Source of the DNA: Paenibacillus sp. RC67
GTDB lineage: Bacteria; Bacillota; Bacilli; Paenibacillales; NBRC-103111
Reading direction: 5' to 3'
Assembly (NCBI RefSeq): GCF_030020805.1
Contig: NZ_CP125098.1
Coordinates: 4,673,501 to 4,737,500 of the forward strand
DNA: 64,000 nucleotides
Shown here in pieces: positions 25,287 to 33,469 of this stretch; position 1 is the first letter of the stretch, and the number at the start of each line of letters is the position of its first letter. Both the position numbers and the translations under genes were made by a program. The notes under the pieces were generated by a model. It was given only the letters and a program-made list of their open reading frames with translations, ran no database searches and was not told the DNA's origin.

Positions 25287-26597
25287 TTACTTGTAATCAG
25301 CTATAATTTCGTTAATGCCTTTTACCGAATCTTTCAGCAAAGGTACTGGATCTTCATTATTCAAAATCATTTTACCGACAATTTCCTTATACTTCTCACT
25401 AAATTCAGGATAAGCAGGGTGTTGGATCCGTGGAGCTACGTTATCGAAATTCTCGAACACGGCTTTATATTGCGGCCATTTCTCAAAGTACTTCTTACCT
25501 TCTTCTGTATTAACAACTGATTTATGAGTTGGCAGATATCCAGTAAAGTCCGCCCATTTCACATTGTTTTCAGCAGAAACCATAAACTTCAGGAACTTCC
25601 AGCCCGCTTCTTTTTGCTTTGCATTAGCACCGTTCATAAGCACGATTCCGGCGCCGCCGATATGAGATTTTCTCTCTTTATCACCAGGGATGAAGGATAC
25701 TCCTACTTCGAACTTAGCGTTTTGGACATAGGTTTTAATGATTGCCGAAGAGTGCTGAACCATACCTACTTTACCTTCAAGGAACATCTGTCTCATAACA
25801 TCCGATGCGCCTTTTCCGTAACCCATTTGCAAGGAACCGTCTTTAATCCATTTTTGGAAATTTTGAGCCCAACGAAGGCTGTCTGGTTGATCAAAGCCCG
25901 ATTTATTGTCTTTTGTCAGAATTGTACCGCCACCATTAGAAATCCAAGGATCGTAGTACCATGTATCCCAACCTGGAACGGAGAACGCATAGCGTGTTGT
26001 TTTTCCATTTTCCTTCACGGTCAGCTTCTTATTGAATTCATCAATCTCGCTCCACGTTTGAGGTGGCTTCACACCCAACTGCTCAAACATCGTTTTGTTA
26101 TATACCATAACGCTCGTACTTACGATTAACGGGAATCCAAACTGCTTGTCTTTAAAGGCGTAAGCTTGCAGCATACCTTTGGAAAAGTCATTCATATCGA
26201 CGCTGTCACGCTTGATGTAAGGGCCCAGGTCTGCAAACACACCGCCGTCCGCAAAGTTAGGCAATGCCGATACTTCAACATTCGTTACAGCCGGAACATC
26301 ATTTGCAGCAACCGCAGCCTGCAATTTCTTATGCAAATCTGTGTATCCTCCTTGGAACACAGGCTCAACAGTGATGTTAGGGTATTTTTTGTTAAACTCA
26401 CTGATCATGTAGTTCACACCGGCCATTTGTTCATCAGAGTGTGAATGCCAGTACTGTATAGTTATTGGAGAGTTATCCTCCGCTGCTGCTTTTGCATCCT
26501 CAATTTTCCCTTCACCTGTATTGGAATTGGAGCACCCGATCACTGAACCGAACAGTGCTGCCATGACCGTCAAAGATAACCATTTCTTGTGTCTCAT
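25287..26597 (-). CDS. extracellular solute-binding lipoprotein, UgpB-like
   Basis: Lipid-anchored substrate-binding protein of about 436 residues. I choose the ATG at 26597, which lies 8 bases after GAGGGG; an ATG two codons earlier is too close. The signal peptide SLTVMAALFGSVIGC ends in a lipobox. The mature part has the family-1 motifs ITIQYWHSHSDEQMAGVNYM and GKVGMVQHSSAII. YWHS near the N-terminus resembles the FWHA/YWHS seen in UgpB-type proteins. It is the first gene of the operon and has a 247-base leader with a large terminator-like hairpin. Confidence 0.92.
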   Translation of the reverse strand: MRHKKWLSLTVMAALFGSVIGCSNSNTGEGKIEDAKAAAEDNSPITIQYWHSHSDEQMAGVNYMISEFNKKYPNITVEPVFQGGYTDLHKKLQAAVAANDVPAVTNVEVSALPNFADGGVFADLGPYIKRDSVDMNDFSKGMLQAYAFKDKQFGFPLIVSTSVMVYNKTMFEQLGVKPPQTWSEIDEFNKKLTVKENGKTTRYAFSVPGWDTWYYDPWISNGGGTILTKDNKSGFDQPDSLRWAQNFQKWIKDGSLQMGYGKGASDVMRQMFLEGKVGMVQHSSAIIKTYVQNAKFEVGVSFIPGDKERKSHIGGAGIVLMNGANAKQKEAGWKFLKFMVSAENNVKWADFTGYLPTHKSVVNTEEGKKYFEKWPQYKAVFENFDNVAPRIQHPAYPEFSEKYKEIVGKMILNNEDPVPLLKDSVKGINEIIADYK

Positions 26598-26707
26598 TCT
26601 CATTACCCCTCTCGGTTTACTATGTTTTATATTTATGAAAAGGCTTACATCAGGTCCCAAGACCGAATAGCGATGCGGGTCTCACCTCCAAAAAGGAATA
26701 TGCAGAC

Positions 26708-26794
26708 AAAAAAAGACCATCGAGAATATCAAGAGACACTTGCTGTACGTATACATACAGGCAAGATTATTGTCCCTTGGATTATCTCATGATC
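26708..26794 (-). terminator. very long hairpin with T7 tail in the 5' leader of the Ugp-like operon
   Basis: On the minus strand, GATCATGAGATAATC, CAAGGGACA, CTTGC.TGTA pair in order with TACA.GCAAG, TGTCTCTTG and GATATTCTCGATGGTC around a small loop, with a few bulges and G-T pairs. The roughly 35-bp stem runs straight into seven T. It starts about 50 bases after the predicted transcription start and ends about 110 bases before the binding-protein ATG. Either it attenuates the operon or it ends a separate short RNA. Confidence 0.75.
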
Positions 26795-26850
26795 TCCGCA
26801 CCCAAGTGAGTATGATGTATGATACTGTGTAACAACCTCTTACACAAAAA

Positions 26851-26879
26851 AGTATGCCATACGCTATAAAGCTTGTCAA
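26851..26879 (-). promoter_or_regulatory. promoter of the Ugp-like operon leader
   Basis: TTGACA (26879-26874) and CATACT (26856-26851) with a 17-base spacer. A second, weaker candidate (TTGGGA, 17 bases, CATAAA) lies after the hairpin, close to the gene. Confidence 0.65.
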
Positions 26880-26957
26880 TCCTTTGAAATGTTAATAAAT
26901 TATTAATGATACCACTAATTCATGTGATATACAAGAATATTCTCCATTTGCATTCGC

Positions 26958-27722
26958 TTACATCATGGGTGTTCTTGTTGCTTCCAAGCCTCCTCCGGTA
27001 ACTTTCCACGGTGAAGCTTCCAGAGATAGAATCTCTCCCTCGCTTAAAGCCGAAATGGTCTGTATAGCGCGCATCAGCTTGTCGGAGCTCGTCGTTTTCA
27101 CGCTAAATTTGAGCTCCATAACCGGGTAGGCTCCATCATCCGTTTGCTGAGGCTCCTCCGATTTCATTTTGACTGTAACGATCTGAATGCCCTGTTCTCC
27201 GAATACGGTGGATATTTTCCCCATAACACCCGGTCGATCCAATACTTTGATAATTACCTCCTGGTTTCTGCGATGGCGCATTAAATGTCTTTCCCATTTA
27301 TTCAAGGCAAATAAACTAAGAAATACCATGACGGTAGCCAGAGCCGCACAGTAATAAAACCCCGCGCCTACACATAGACCTATTGCGGCTACCACCCAGA
27401 TCGAGGCCGCTGTGGTCAAACCAGATATAGTCGAACCTGTACGCAGTATAGCCCCTGCACCCAAGAACCCGATGCCGCTGATGACTTGAGCTGCCAACCG
27501 GGCAGGGTCCATCCTTACATTAGGCTCAACGGCAAATTCTCCAAAGCCATAGATGGACAAAAGCATGATTGCAGCAGCGCCGATGCAGACGAGAATATGC
27601 GTACGAAGTCCGGCGGCATGATTGCTCCATTCTCTTTCAAACCCGATCAAGCCGCCCATAGCAGCTGCTGCTAGAATGCGCAAGGTGAGATCCAAATGAG
27701 AAATATACCATATACTGTTCAT
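26958..27722 (-). CDS. MgtC/SapB-family membrane protein
   Basis: Membrane protein of the MgtC family, 254 residues. The N-terminal half has the family signature AAAMGGLIGFEREWSNHAAGLRTHILVCIG and about five helices (GIGFLGAGAILRTG is also typical). The C-terminal third (VLDRPGVMGKISTVFGEQGI) is an ACT-like soluble domain as in MgtC. Family members are tied to Mg2+ limitation and ATP synthase control in some bacteria. It starts 15 bases after glpD and is probably cotranscribed with it. Confidence 0.92.
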   Translation of the reverse strand: MNSIWYISHLDLTLRILAAAAMGGLIGFEREWSNHAAGLRTHILVCIGAAAIMLLSIYGFGEFAVEPNVRMDPARLAAQVISGIGFLGAGAILRTGSTISGLTTAASIWVVAAIGLCVGAGFYYCAALATVMVFLSLFALNKWERHLMRHRRNQEVIIKVLDRPGVMGKISTVFGEQGIQIVTVKMKSEEPQQTDDGAYPVMELKFSVKTTSSDKLMRAIQTISALSEGEILSLEASPWKVTGGGLEATRTPMM

Positions 27723-27737
27723 ATTTCTCCCCCTTCC

Positions 27738-29432
27738 CTACGATGAGACTTTCTGCAGCATCTTATCGCTTGTCGGAAGCTCATGGATATTATTGAACAT
27801 TTGATTAAGCAGTTCCAATTGCATGTCCTGCTGTTGTGAATCCAGATCTAGTAAATCATTAAGCATCTTCTCTACCATATTTCGGTACTTCTCTGCTTTG
27901 TTGAGCTGAAAGTAAGACCAACCCGAACGCAATCTTAAGAAGTCGGATGCTGTAACGGTCATCTCCTCTTTAACGGAATACAACAGCTGCGCAAAGAGCC
28001 ACTGCAGATTAGTGGGAACGTTATGATACTGGGCTTCCGGTAAATACTCTAGTATTTTCAAGGCATTGGAACCATAAGTATCGATCCACTCCTGCATCGT
28101 CTTACCGCTAATCCCCTGGGTAACGCCCATAATCAGCATTTCCTGCTTCCACTCAGTAAAGCTCATACCTTCCTTCTTCTCTCCGCCGGTAATCGTAATC
28201 TGATCTGTCGTGCAGGCTGGATAAATAATACCCGTTTCCGTGCTCAATTGAGCCGCAACCAGATTAACGACCTTCTCTGCCATTTTGCGAAATCCGGTTA
28301 ACTTGCCGCCTGCTATCGTAATCAGCTTGCTGTCCGATATAAAAATTTCATCTTTCCTTGAAAGCTCAGATGGCCCCTTGCCTTCTTCATAGATCAGCGG
28401 TCTAAGCCCTGCCCAATGTGATTTGATGTCCTGCTGCTTAAGCTTGATTGCTGGAAACATCGCGTTGACCGCACGTATAAGATAATCCCTATCCTCCTGC
28501 GTCGTTCTAGGTTGATCGACGGAATCGGAATAAGCCGTATCTGTCGTACCGACATAGGTGATATCGCCACGAGGAATGACGAACACCATCCTACCGTCAG
28601 GCGTATCAAAGTACGCGGCCTGATGTACCGGTAACCGATGGTAATCGACAACCAGGTGCACTCCTTTCGTCAGGAATAACCGCTTGCCCTTCAACGATCC
28701 GTCCATATCTCGCACTTGATCGGCCCATGGGCCAGCCGCATTCACAATGTGCTTCGCACGAATACTAAGCCGCCTGCCGCTTATCCTATCATGAACCTCA
28801 ACACCCACCGCACGACCATTTTCATAAATGAACTTCTTGGCTTCCGTATAATTGACGGCAAGAGCACCACGCTGTGAAGCCGTTTTCATAATATCCAGTG
28901 TCAAGCGCGCGTCATCGGTGCGATATTCATAATATAAGCCGCCGCCCTTCAAGCCATCTTTCTTCAGCAGCGGTTCTTTCTCCATAACTTCTTTTCTGCT
29001 GAGCATCTTACGTCGTTCTTTGCGGGCAACTCCGGCAAGCCAGTCATAAATGTACAGACCGATGGAGGAAGCCAAATACCCATAGGTGCCTCCTTTGTAT
29101 ACCGGCAGCAGCATGGGAGCTGGAATCACGAGATGCGGAGCATTTTTGTATAAAATGGCCCGTTCTCTGCCAACCTCCTGCACCAGTTTAAAGTCCCCTT
29201 GCTTCAGATATCTTAGTCCACCGTGTATCAGCTTCGTCGATCTGCTGCTCGTGCCTGAACCAAAATCGTTTTTTTCGAGCACACCCACCTTAATACCACG
29301 AGTGATCGCATCCAACGCAATGCCTGCCCCGGTAATACCGCCTCCTACAACGAGCAAATCCAACTCGCTCTCGGCCATCAATTGCAACACGGACGTTCGG
29401 CTTGCTGCAGAAAAGGATCCCTGATTGTTCAT
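27738..29432 (-). CDS. glpD: aerobic glycerol-3-phosphate dehydrogenase
   Basis: FAD enzyme that oxidises glycerol 3-phosphate to dihydroxyacetone phosphate at the membrane and passes electrons to quinone. The ATG at 29432 has GGAGGTG 7 bases upstream; the frame is open further but that part is the leader. The FAD loop LDLLVVGGGITGAGIALDA, the GlpD signature SGTSSRSTKLIHGGLRYL and the C-terminal glycerol-phosphate dehydrogenase domain are all present; 564 residues is normal. A terminator-like leader with a motif shared with the glpP operon suggests GlpP control. Confidence 0.96.
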   Translation of the reverse strand: MNNQGSFSAASRTSVLQLMAESELDLLVVGGGITGAGIALDAITRGIKVGVLEKNDFGSGTSSRSTKLIHGGLRYLKQGDFKLVQEVGRERAILYKNAPHLVIPAPMLLPVYKGGTYGYLASSIGLYIYDWLAGVARKERRKMLSRKEVMEKEPLLKKDGLKGGGLYYEYRTDDARLTLDIMKTASQRGALAVNYTEAKKFIYENGRAVGVEVHDRISGRRLSIRAKHIVNAAGPWADQVRDMDGSLKGKRLFLTKGVHLVVDYHRLPVHQAAYFDTPDGRMVFVIPRGDITYVGTTDTAYSDSVDQPRTTQEDRDYLIRAVNAMFPAIKLKQQDIKSHWAGLRPLIYEEGKGPSELSRKDEIFISDSKLITIAGGKLTGFRKMAEKVVNLVAAQLSTETGIIYPACTTDQITITGGEKKEGMSFTEWKQEMLIMGVTQGISGKTMQEWIDTYGSNALKILEYLPEAQYHNVPTNLQWLFAQLLYSVKEEMTVTASDFLRLRSGWSYFQLNKAEKYRNMVEKMLNDLLDLDSQQQDMQLELLNQMFNNIHELPTSDKMLQKVSS

Positions 29433-29475
29433 TATGTTCACCTCCAGAGCGACGCTTACCTCTTCTGATGGTATA

Positions 29476-29545
29476 AGAAAAACCCCCATGAAAAAGAACA
29501 ACCGGCTTTAGGCTCGGCCGCACTTTTCCAAAGAGGTTTCTCCAT
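29476..29545 (-). promoter_or_regulatory. glpD leader terminator, probable GlpP antitermination target
   Basis: The minus strand carries ATGGAGAAACC (29545-29535), then an imperfect hairpin (AGAAACCTC ... GGGGTTTTTCT, TGGAAAAG ... CTTTTTCA, CGGC ... GCCG) ending in GGGGGTTTTTCTT. The same 11-base motif at the same place precedes the terminator of the HAD-glpP leader. In B. subtilis GlpP, with glycerol 3-phosphate, prevents termination in glp leaders. Confidence 0.75.
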
Positions 29546-29604
29546 TGTCTCATCCCACTTTGAATTGGCTGCATAATTAGTTTTTTTTCATTATTGTAGC
29601 TCTA

Positions 29605-30159
29605 CTACCACAACACAGATGTTCCTGCCGACACTGCTAAAGCGCCTGCTCTTAACGCGTCGTCAATCTCCTCTTGATTGCCAACCAAGCCTCCGGCAAT
29701 GATCGGCAGCGGAGTCATATTCGTCATCTCTCGGATTATACGAGGCATAATGCCTGGCATAACCTCGATTGCGTCCGGTTGACTTTGTTCTACGGCTTTA
29801 ATGCCTCTAGCCACTGCGCTACGGTCTATCAGGAAAATACGCTGTATGGCCATTAATTTCAAATCCTTGGCTACTCGAATCAAGTTGCTTTTGGTAGAAA
29901 TGATACCCGTCGGTTTAATATTTAGCGCCATATAGGTAACCCCGCTTTTATCGGGGGATATGCCATCGATAAATTCCATATGAGGAAATACGTGCTTACC
30001 CGACGCTTTCACTCTGTCCACCAGATCTTTGATGTTAAAGATGGAGCCAGTCAGCAGAAAAATAATATTCGCTTGACTTTTCAGAGCAAGTTCTAAGTCT
30101 TCTTCTCTCTGTACGGCCGCAATAGTTTGATGTTCGACCAAATCGACGATCGGATACAT
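29605..30159 (-). CDS. glpP: glycerol uptake operon antiterminator GlpP
   Basis: RNA-binding antiterminator that responds to glycerol 3-phosphate. The 184-residue protein matches the family throughout: IIFLLTGSIFNIKDLV, HMEFIDGISPDKSG, the KPTGIISTKSNLIRVAKDLKL stretch and the phosphate-site loop PIIAGGLVGNQEEI. The ATG at 30159 has GGGGGAG 4-5 bases upstream. It lies between the HAD phosphatase gene (45 bases upstream) and glpD, and its leader and that of glpD share a motif. Confidence 0.95.
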   Translation of the reverse strand: MYPIVDLVEHQTIAAVQREEDLELALKSQANIIFLLTGSIFNIKDLVDRVKASGKHVFPHMEFIDGISPDKSGVTYMALNIKPTGIISTKSNLIRVAKDLKLMAIQRIFLIDRSAVARGIKAVEQSQPDAIEVMPGIMPRIIREMTNMTPLPIIAGGLVGNQEEIDDALRAGALAVSAGTSVLW

Positions 30160-30204
30160 TCGTCTCCCCCTTTCTAAAGGTGAAACCATTATATCATGAT
30201 TCGT

Positions 30205-30975
30205 CTAGAGGCGGACGATTTCTTTGATGCTTGGTATCACATGCTTAGGCTTATATTGCGAAGCTGCAGCCATTTCAGCTGTTGCTACGCCGGTTAGAAC
30301 CAGGACCGACGCCATGCCGGCATCGTTGCCCATTTTGATATCTGTTTCCAGACGATCTCCTATCATGAAGCAGTCCTCATACTGTAAGCCAAGGTGCTCA
30401 ACAGCTGCTTCTGCCGCAATCAGAGACGGTTTGCCTACTACCAAGTCAATTGACTTGCCCGTAGCCGCTTCCAATGCCGCAATGAAGGTCCCGGTATCGG
30501 GGATTTGACCGCTATCCAGCGGACAGGTAGCATCCGGATTGGAAGCAATAATCTTGGAACCGCTTACTGCTGCTTGATATACAATATTCAATTTATCGTA
30601 CGTAAATTGGCGGTCCCAGGACAAGATAACATACTTCGGATTCACACTGTCCTCAGTAATGGGAATCCCATGCTCTCGAAGCTCGTCGTGAATTGGCTTT
30701 TCGCCTATCACATACACCTTATCATCGGGCTGAAGCATTTTTTTCAAATAGCGTGCTACGATCAAGGATGAATTCAGAACATCTTCAACCTTAGTCGGTA
30801 TTCCCATTTTCGTCAGCTTATCCGAATAGGACTGTCTCGTCGCTATCGGTTTATTAGATAAGAAGACAACCTTGTCTCCCCTTTCCCTTAATGCTCGAAT
30901 CGTTTCGGCAGCACCCTCAATCATCTTGTCACCCAAATAAACGGTACCATCCAGGTCAAATATGTAACCTCTCAT
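30205..30975 (-). CDS. HAD-IIA-family phosphatase (NagD/AraL-like)
   Basis: Cytoplasmic sugar-phosphate or polyol-phosphate phosphatase, 256 residues. HAD motif I is DLDGTVYLGD with both aspartates, motif II is VFLSNKP, and motif IV is MIGDRLETDIKMGNDAGM. The ATG at 30975 has GAGGAAG upstream. It is first in an operon with glpP and sits behind a consensus promoter and a GlpP-like leader, so glycerol 3-phosphate or a related phosphate ester is a likely substrate. That is inferred from context. Confidence 0.88.
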   Translation of the reverse strand: MRGYIFDLDGTVYLGDKMIEGAAETIRALRERGDKVVFLSNKPIATRQSYSDKLTKMGIPTKVEDVLNSSLIVARYLKKMLQPDDKVYVIGEKPIHDELREHGIPITEDSVNPKYVILSWDRQFTYDKLNIVYQAAVSGSKIIASNPDATCPLDSGQIPDTGTFIAALEAATGKSIDLVVGKPSLIAAEAAVEHLGLQYEDCFMIGDRLETDIKMGNDAGMASVLVLTGVATAEMAAASQYKPKHVIPSIKEIVRL

Positions 30976-31060
30976 ATCATCTTCCTCGCTTATATAAAAG
31001 ATAAAAGGCTTTGTCCGGTATCCGCGCGGAAAGTACGATTCGAATCGTTCGTACAATAAC

Positions 31061-31132
31061 AAAAAACCCCTATCAACAGTAAACACACCCCTCCTCTTAG
31101 AAGGGCATGATTACGGATAAGGGTTTCTCCAT
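31061..31132 (-). promoter_or_regulatory. leader terminator of the HAD-glpP operon, probable GlpP target
   Basis: Minus strand: ATGGAGAAACC (31132-31122) opens an arm AACCCTTATC that pairs with GATAGGGGTT (31074-31065) followed by TTTTTT. An inner stem CCCTTC/GGAGGG fills the loop. The distance from motif to T run (about 60 bases) is the same as in the glpD leader. Confidence 0.78.
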
Positions 31133-31169
31133 CTACTCGAACCTACCGTATATCAATGCATTGAATTGA

Positions 31170-31198
31170 ATTATAGAACCGCTTTATTCATTTGTCAA
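31170..31198 (-). promoter_or_regulatory. consensus promoter of the HAD-glpP operon
   Basis: TTGACA, 17 bases, TATAAT: a perfect sigma-A promoter. The predicted start near 31163 lies about 30 bases before the shared leader motif. Such a strong promoter makes sense when a leader terminator holds back expression. Confidence 0.85.
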
Positions 31199-31219
31199 TG
31201 ATTATTTATTCGAATAAGT

Positions 31220-32230
31220 TCAAAGACATTCCTCAAACAGGGCTTCCGTTCGATCCAGTATTCGTTCTTCTTTGGTGTAATCATGGTTGGAAAGCATAAT
31301 AACGACTTGTTGTTGATCTGGATACTGTCTGAATTTACACCAATACCCTGGGAGCCAGCCACCGTGACCACGACTTCCGTTATAGATCGACCATCCGTAG
31401 CTGTAATACCTCGTTGCATCCACATAAGCATGAGGCGTGAACATCTGTCGGAGCCGTTCTTCAGAAACCAGCTGACCCGAATACAGGGCTTGATCCCATT
31501 TCAACAAATCTTCCGCCGTAGAGTACATATGACCGGATGCGGTGAAGTTATCCAGCTCAAAGAAACGGGCTTTTACTTTAGTGCCATGCTCGTTTAAGGA
31601 ATATCCATCCGCCAACCCTAGTACAACACTTCGCGAGCATCCGAAGCCAGTCGAGTCCATTCCAAGGGGGGCTAATATATGTCGACCAACGAACTCCGAG
31701 TAGGTTGAACCGGTAACAGATTCGATGATGATTCCTAGCAAATTGTAGCCTGTATTGCAGTAAGACCACTTCGTACCAGGTTCAAATTCCTTGGGAGCGT
31801 GCTGAATCAGCTTCAATATGTCTAGACCTTCGTATAGAGTCCTCTCCTGCCCTCCTACGAACTGAGGCAGCTTTTCAAAATCTCTTATGCCCGAAGTATG
31901 GGTCAGCAATTGATGAATCGTAATGCGGGGTTCGAGCCCCAGTACGTCGCATTCAGGAATGTATTCAAGTAGTCGCCCCTGAATATCGATAAGACCTTTG
32001 TCTGCAAGCATCAGTACGGCCATTGCTGTAATCGGCTTCGTAATCGAAGCTATTTGAAATCTCGTATCCAGCTGATTCAGAACATTGTGCTCATAGTTGG
32101 CATATCCATACGCTTTTGCAAAACGAATGCTTCCCTCTTGTGCAACCAGTATCGTTCCGCTGAATTGCTGCTGTTCGGCATAAGCATCAAATTGCTCTGC
32201 TAGCCTACGCTCCAACAAATGAACCTTCAA
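31220..32230 (-). CDS. serine hydrolase, beta-lactamase/DD-peptidase family (class C fold)
   Basis: Penicillin-binding-protein-like esterase or peptidase, 336 residues, with no signal peptide. The active-site SxxK is SITK in QIASITKPITAM, the YxN triad is YCNTGYN, and a HGG motif near the C-terminus (GSRGHGGWLPGYW) takes the place of KTG. Many related proteins are D-amino-acid-amide or ester hydrolases. It lies 18 bases downstream of alanine racemase, so a role in D-Ala metabolism or wall recycling is possible but not shown. Confidence 0.87.
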   Translation of the reverse strand: MKVHLLERRLAEQFDAYAEQQQFSGTILVAQEGSIRFAKAYGYANYEHNVLNQLDTRFQIASITKPITAMAVLMLADKGLIDIQGRLLEYIPECDVLGLEPRITIHQLLTHTSGIRDFEKLPQFVGGQERTLYEGLDILKLIQHAPKEFEPGTKWSYCNTGYNLLGIIIESVTGSTYSEFVGRHILAPLGMDSTGFGCSRSVVLGLADGYSLNEHGTKVKARFFELDNFTASGHMYSTAEDLLKWDQALYSGQLVSEERLRQMFTPHAYVDATRYYSYGWSIYNGSRGHGGWLPGYWCKFRQYPDQQQVVIMLSNHDYTKEERILDRTEALFEECL

Positions 32231-32248
32231 CCGTGTTCACTCCCATTC

Positions 32249-33427
32249 CTAATAGGCTGTCCCTTCTAAAGTCGGGTTAGAATAGCCGATCATACGTCCA
32301 TCTCGAAGATAAAGCCGAGGGACCCTCTTCCCGACCGTGCATACGAGCTCGTAATTAATCGATTGAAGCAGATCAGCCACTTCATCTATCGATATGTAAG
32401 CCTCTTCCGTCCCTCCGTATAATATCACTTCGTCTCCAACGTGAACATCCCCGATATCCGTTATGTCGAGCATGGTTTGGTCCATGCAAATTCTTCCTGC
32501 AACAGGAACCTTCTGTCCGTTTACGACAGCGGAGCCTTGATTCGATAATCCCCTGGAAAAACCGTCGGCATACCCCACCGGGATGGCTGCAATGACACTC
32601 TCTCGCTCGGATCTGAACGTACCACCGTATCCTATCGGCTGATGCGCTGTCAGTTTTTTTATCGAAACGATAGACGTTTTGAGTTGAAATGCCTGCTTGA
32701 GCCCAACGGCAGCGCCATTCATGCCAGGTGATGGCAGTAAGCCGTACAGACTGATACCAATACGAACCATGTCCATATGCATAGTAGGAAATCGCTGGGC
32801 AGCTGCACTGTTGCAGCAATGATGAATAGGAATATGCATTCCTTCCCGTTCCAAATGCTGCAGCATTGCAGTAAATGCTTCAAACTGCTTCTGAGTATAA
32901 GCCGTATCGTCATGATCGGCTTGAGCAAAATGAGTAAATATACCTTCCACAATGACAAAAGGACTTTGGCTCGCTTTATGCAGCATTGCCGCAGCTTCTC
33001 TCCTATCCGTCAAACCAAGCCTTGACATGCCTGTATCGACTTTCACATGGATAACCGCTGCTTGCTCCAAACGATTCGAGCAATCCATAATACGGTCCAA
33101 CACCTCGTCCGAAAAAACGGTCAGCGCTATGCGGTGACGAATCGCCGCTTCGACGGCATGGGGAGGCGTGTAGCCCAGCACAAGAATAGGGCTATCGATG
33201 CCTGCATTGCGAAGCTGCAGCGCTTCATCCAAAATAGCGACCCCCAAGTAATCGGCACCGGCCTCAACTGCAACCTTAGCCGTTTGCACGGCTCCATGGC
33301 CGTATCCGTCCGCTTTGACGACAGCCATCAGACGACAAGAAGAGCCGATGCTTTGTTTAAACCACGCGGTGTTGAAGGCTATTGCATCCAGCGATACTTC
33401 TACTCGTGTATCCCGGTAACTGTACAT
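32249..33427 (-). CDS. alr: alanine racemase
   Basis: PLP enzyme that interconverts L- and D-alanine for peptidoglycan. The PLP lysine is in MAVVKADGYGHGAV near the N-terminus and the opposing catalytic Tyr in IGYGGTFRSE; GRICMDQTMLDIT is also a family hallmark. The length of 392 residues is normal. It is preceded by alanine dehydrogenase (43 bases) and followed by a serine hydrolase on the same strand. A sporulating bacterium often has two alr genes, so this may be the catabolic or spore copy. Confidence 0.96.
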   Translation of the reverse strand: MYSYRDTRVEVSLDAIAFNTAWFKQSIGSSCRLMAVVKADGYGHGAVQTAKVAVEAGADYLGVAILDEALQLRNAGIDSPILVLGYTPPHAVEAAIRHRIALTVFSDEVLDRIMDCSNRLEQAAVIHVKVDTGMSRLGLTDRREAAAMLHKASQSPFVIVEGIFTHFAQADHDDTAYTQKQFEAFTAMLQHLEREGMHIPIHHCCNSAAAQRFPTMHMDMVRIGISLYGLLPSPGMNGAAVGLKQAFQLKTSIVSIKKLTAHQPIGYGGTFRSERESVIAAIPVGYADGFSRGLSNQGSAVVNGQKVPVAGRICMDQTMLDITDIGDVHVGDEVILYGGTEEAYISIDEVADLLQSINYELVCTVGKRVPRLYLRDGRMIGYSNPTLEGTAY

Positions 33428-33469
33428 AAACCCTTGCTCCCCCTTATCGTCCGGCTAGCCCTGTTTGGA

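Noticed and set aside
31033..31052. Palindromic stretch GTACGATTCGAATCGTTCGTAC near the HAD gene
   Set aside because: The core CGATTCGAATCG is a perfect palindrome, but it lies after the leader terminator with no repeated copy, so I could not assign it a role.
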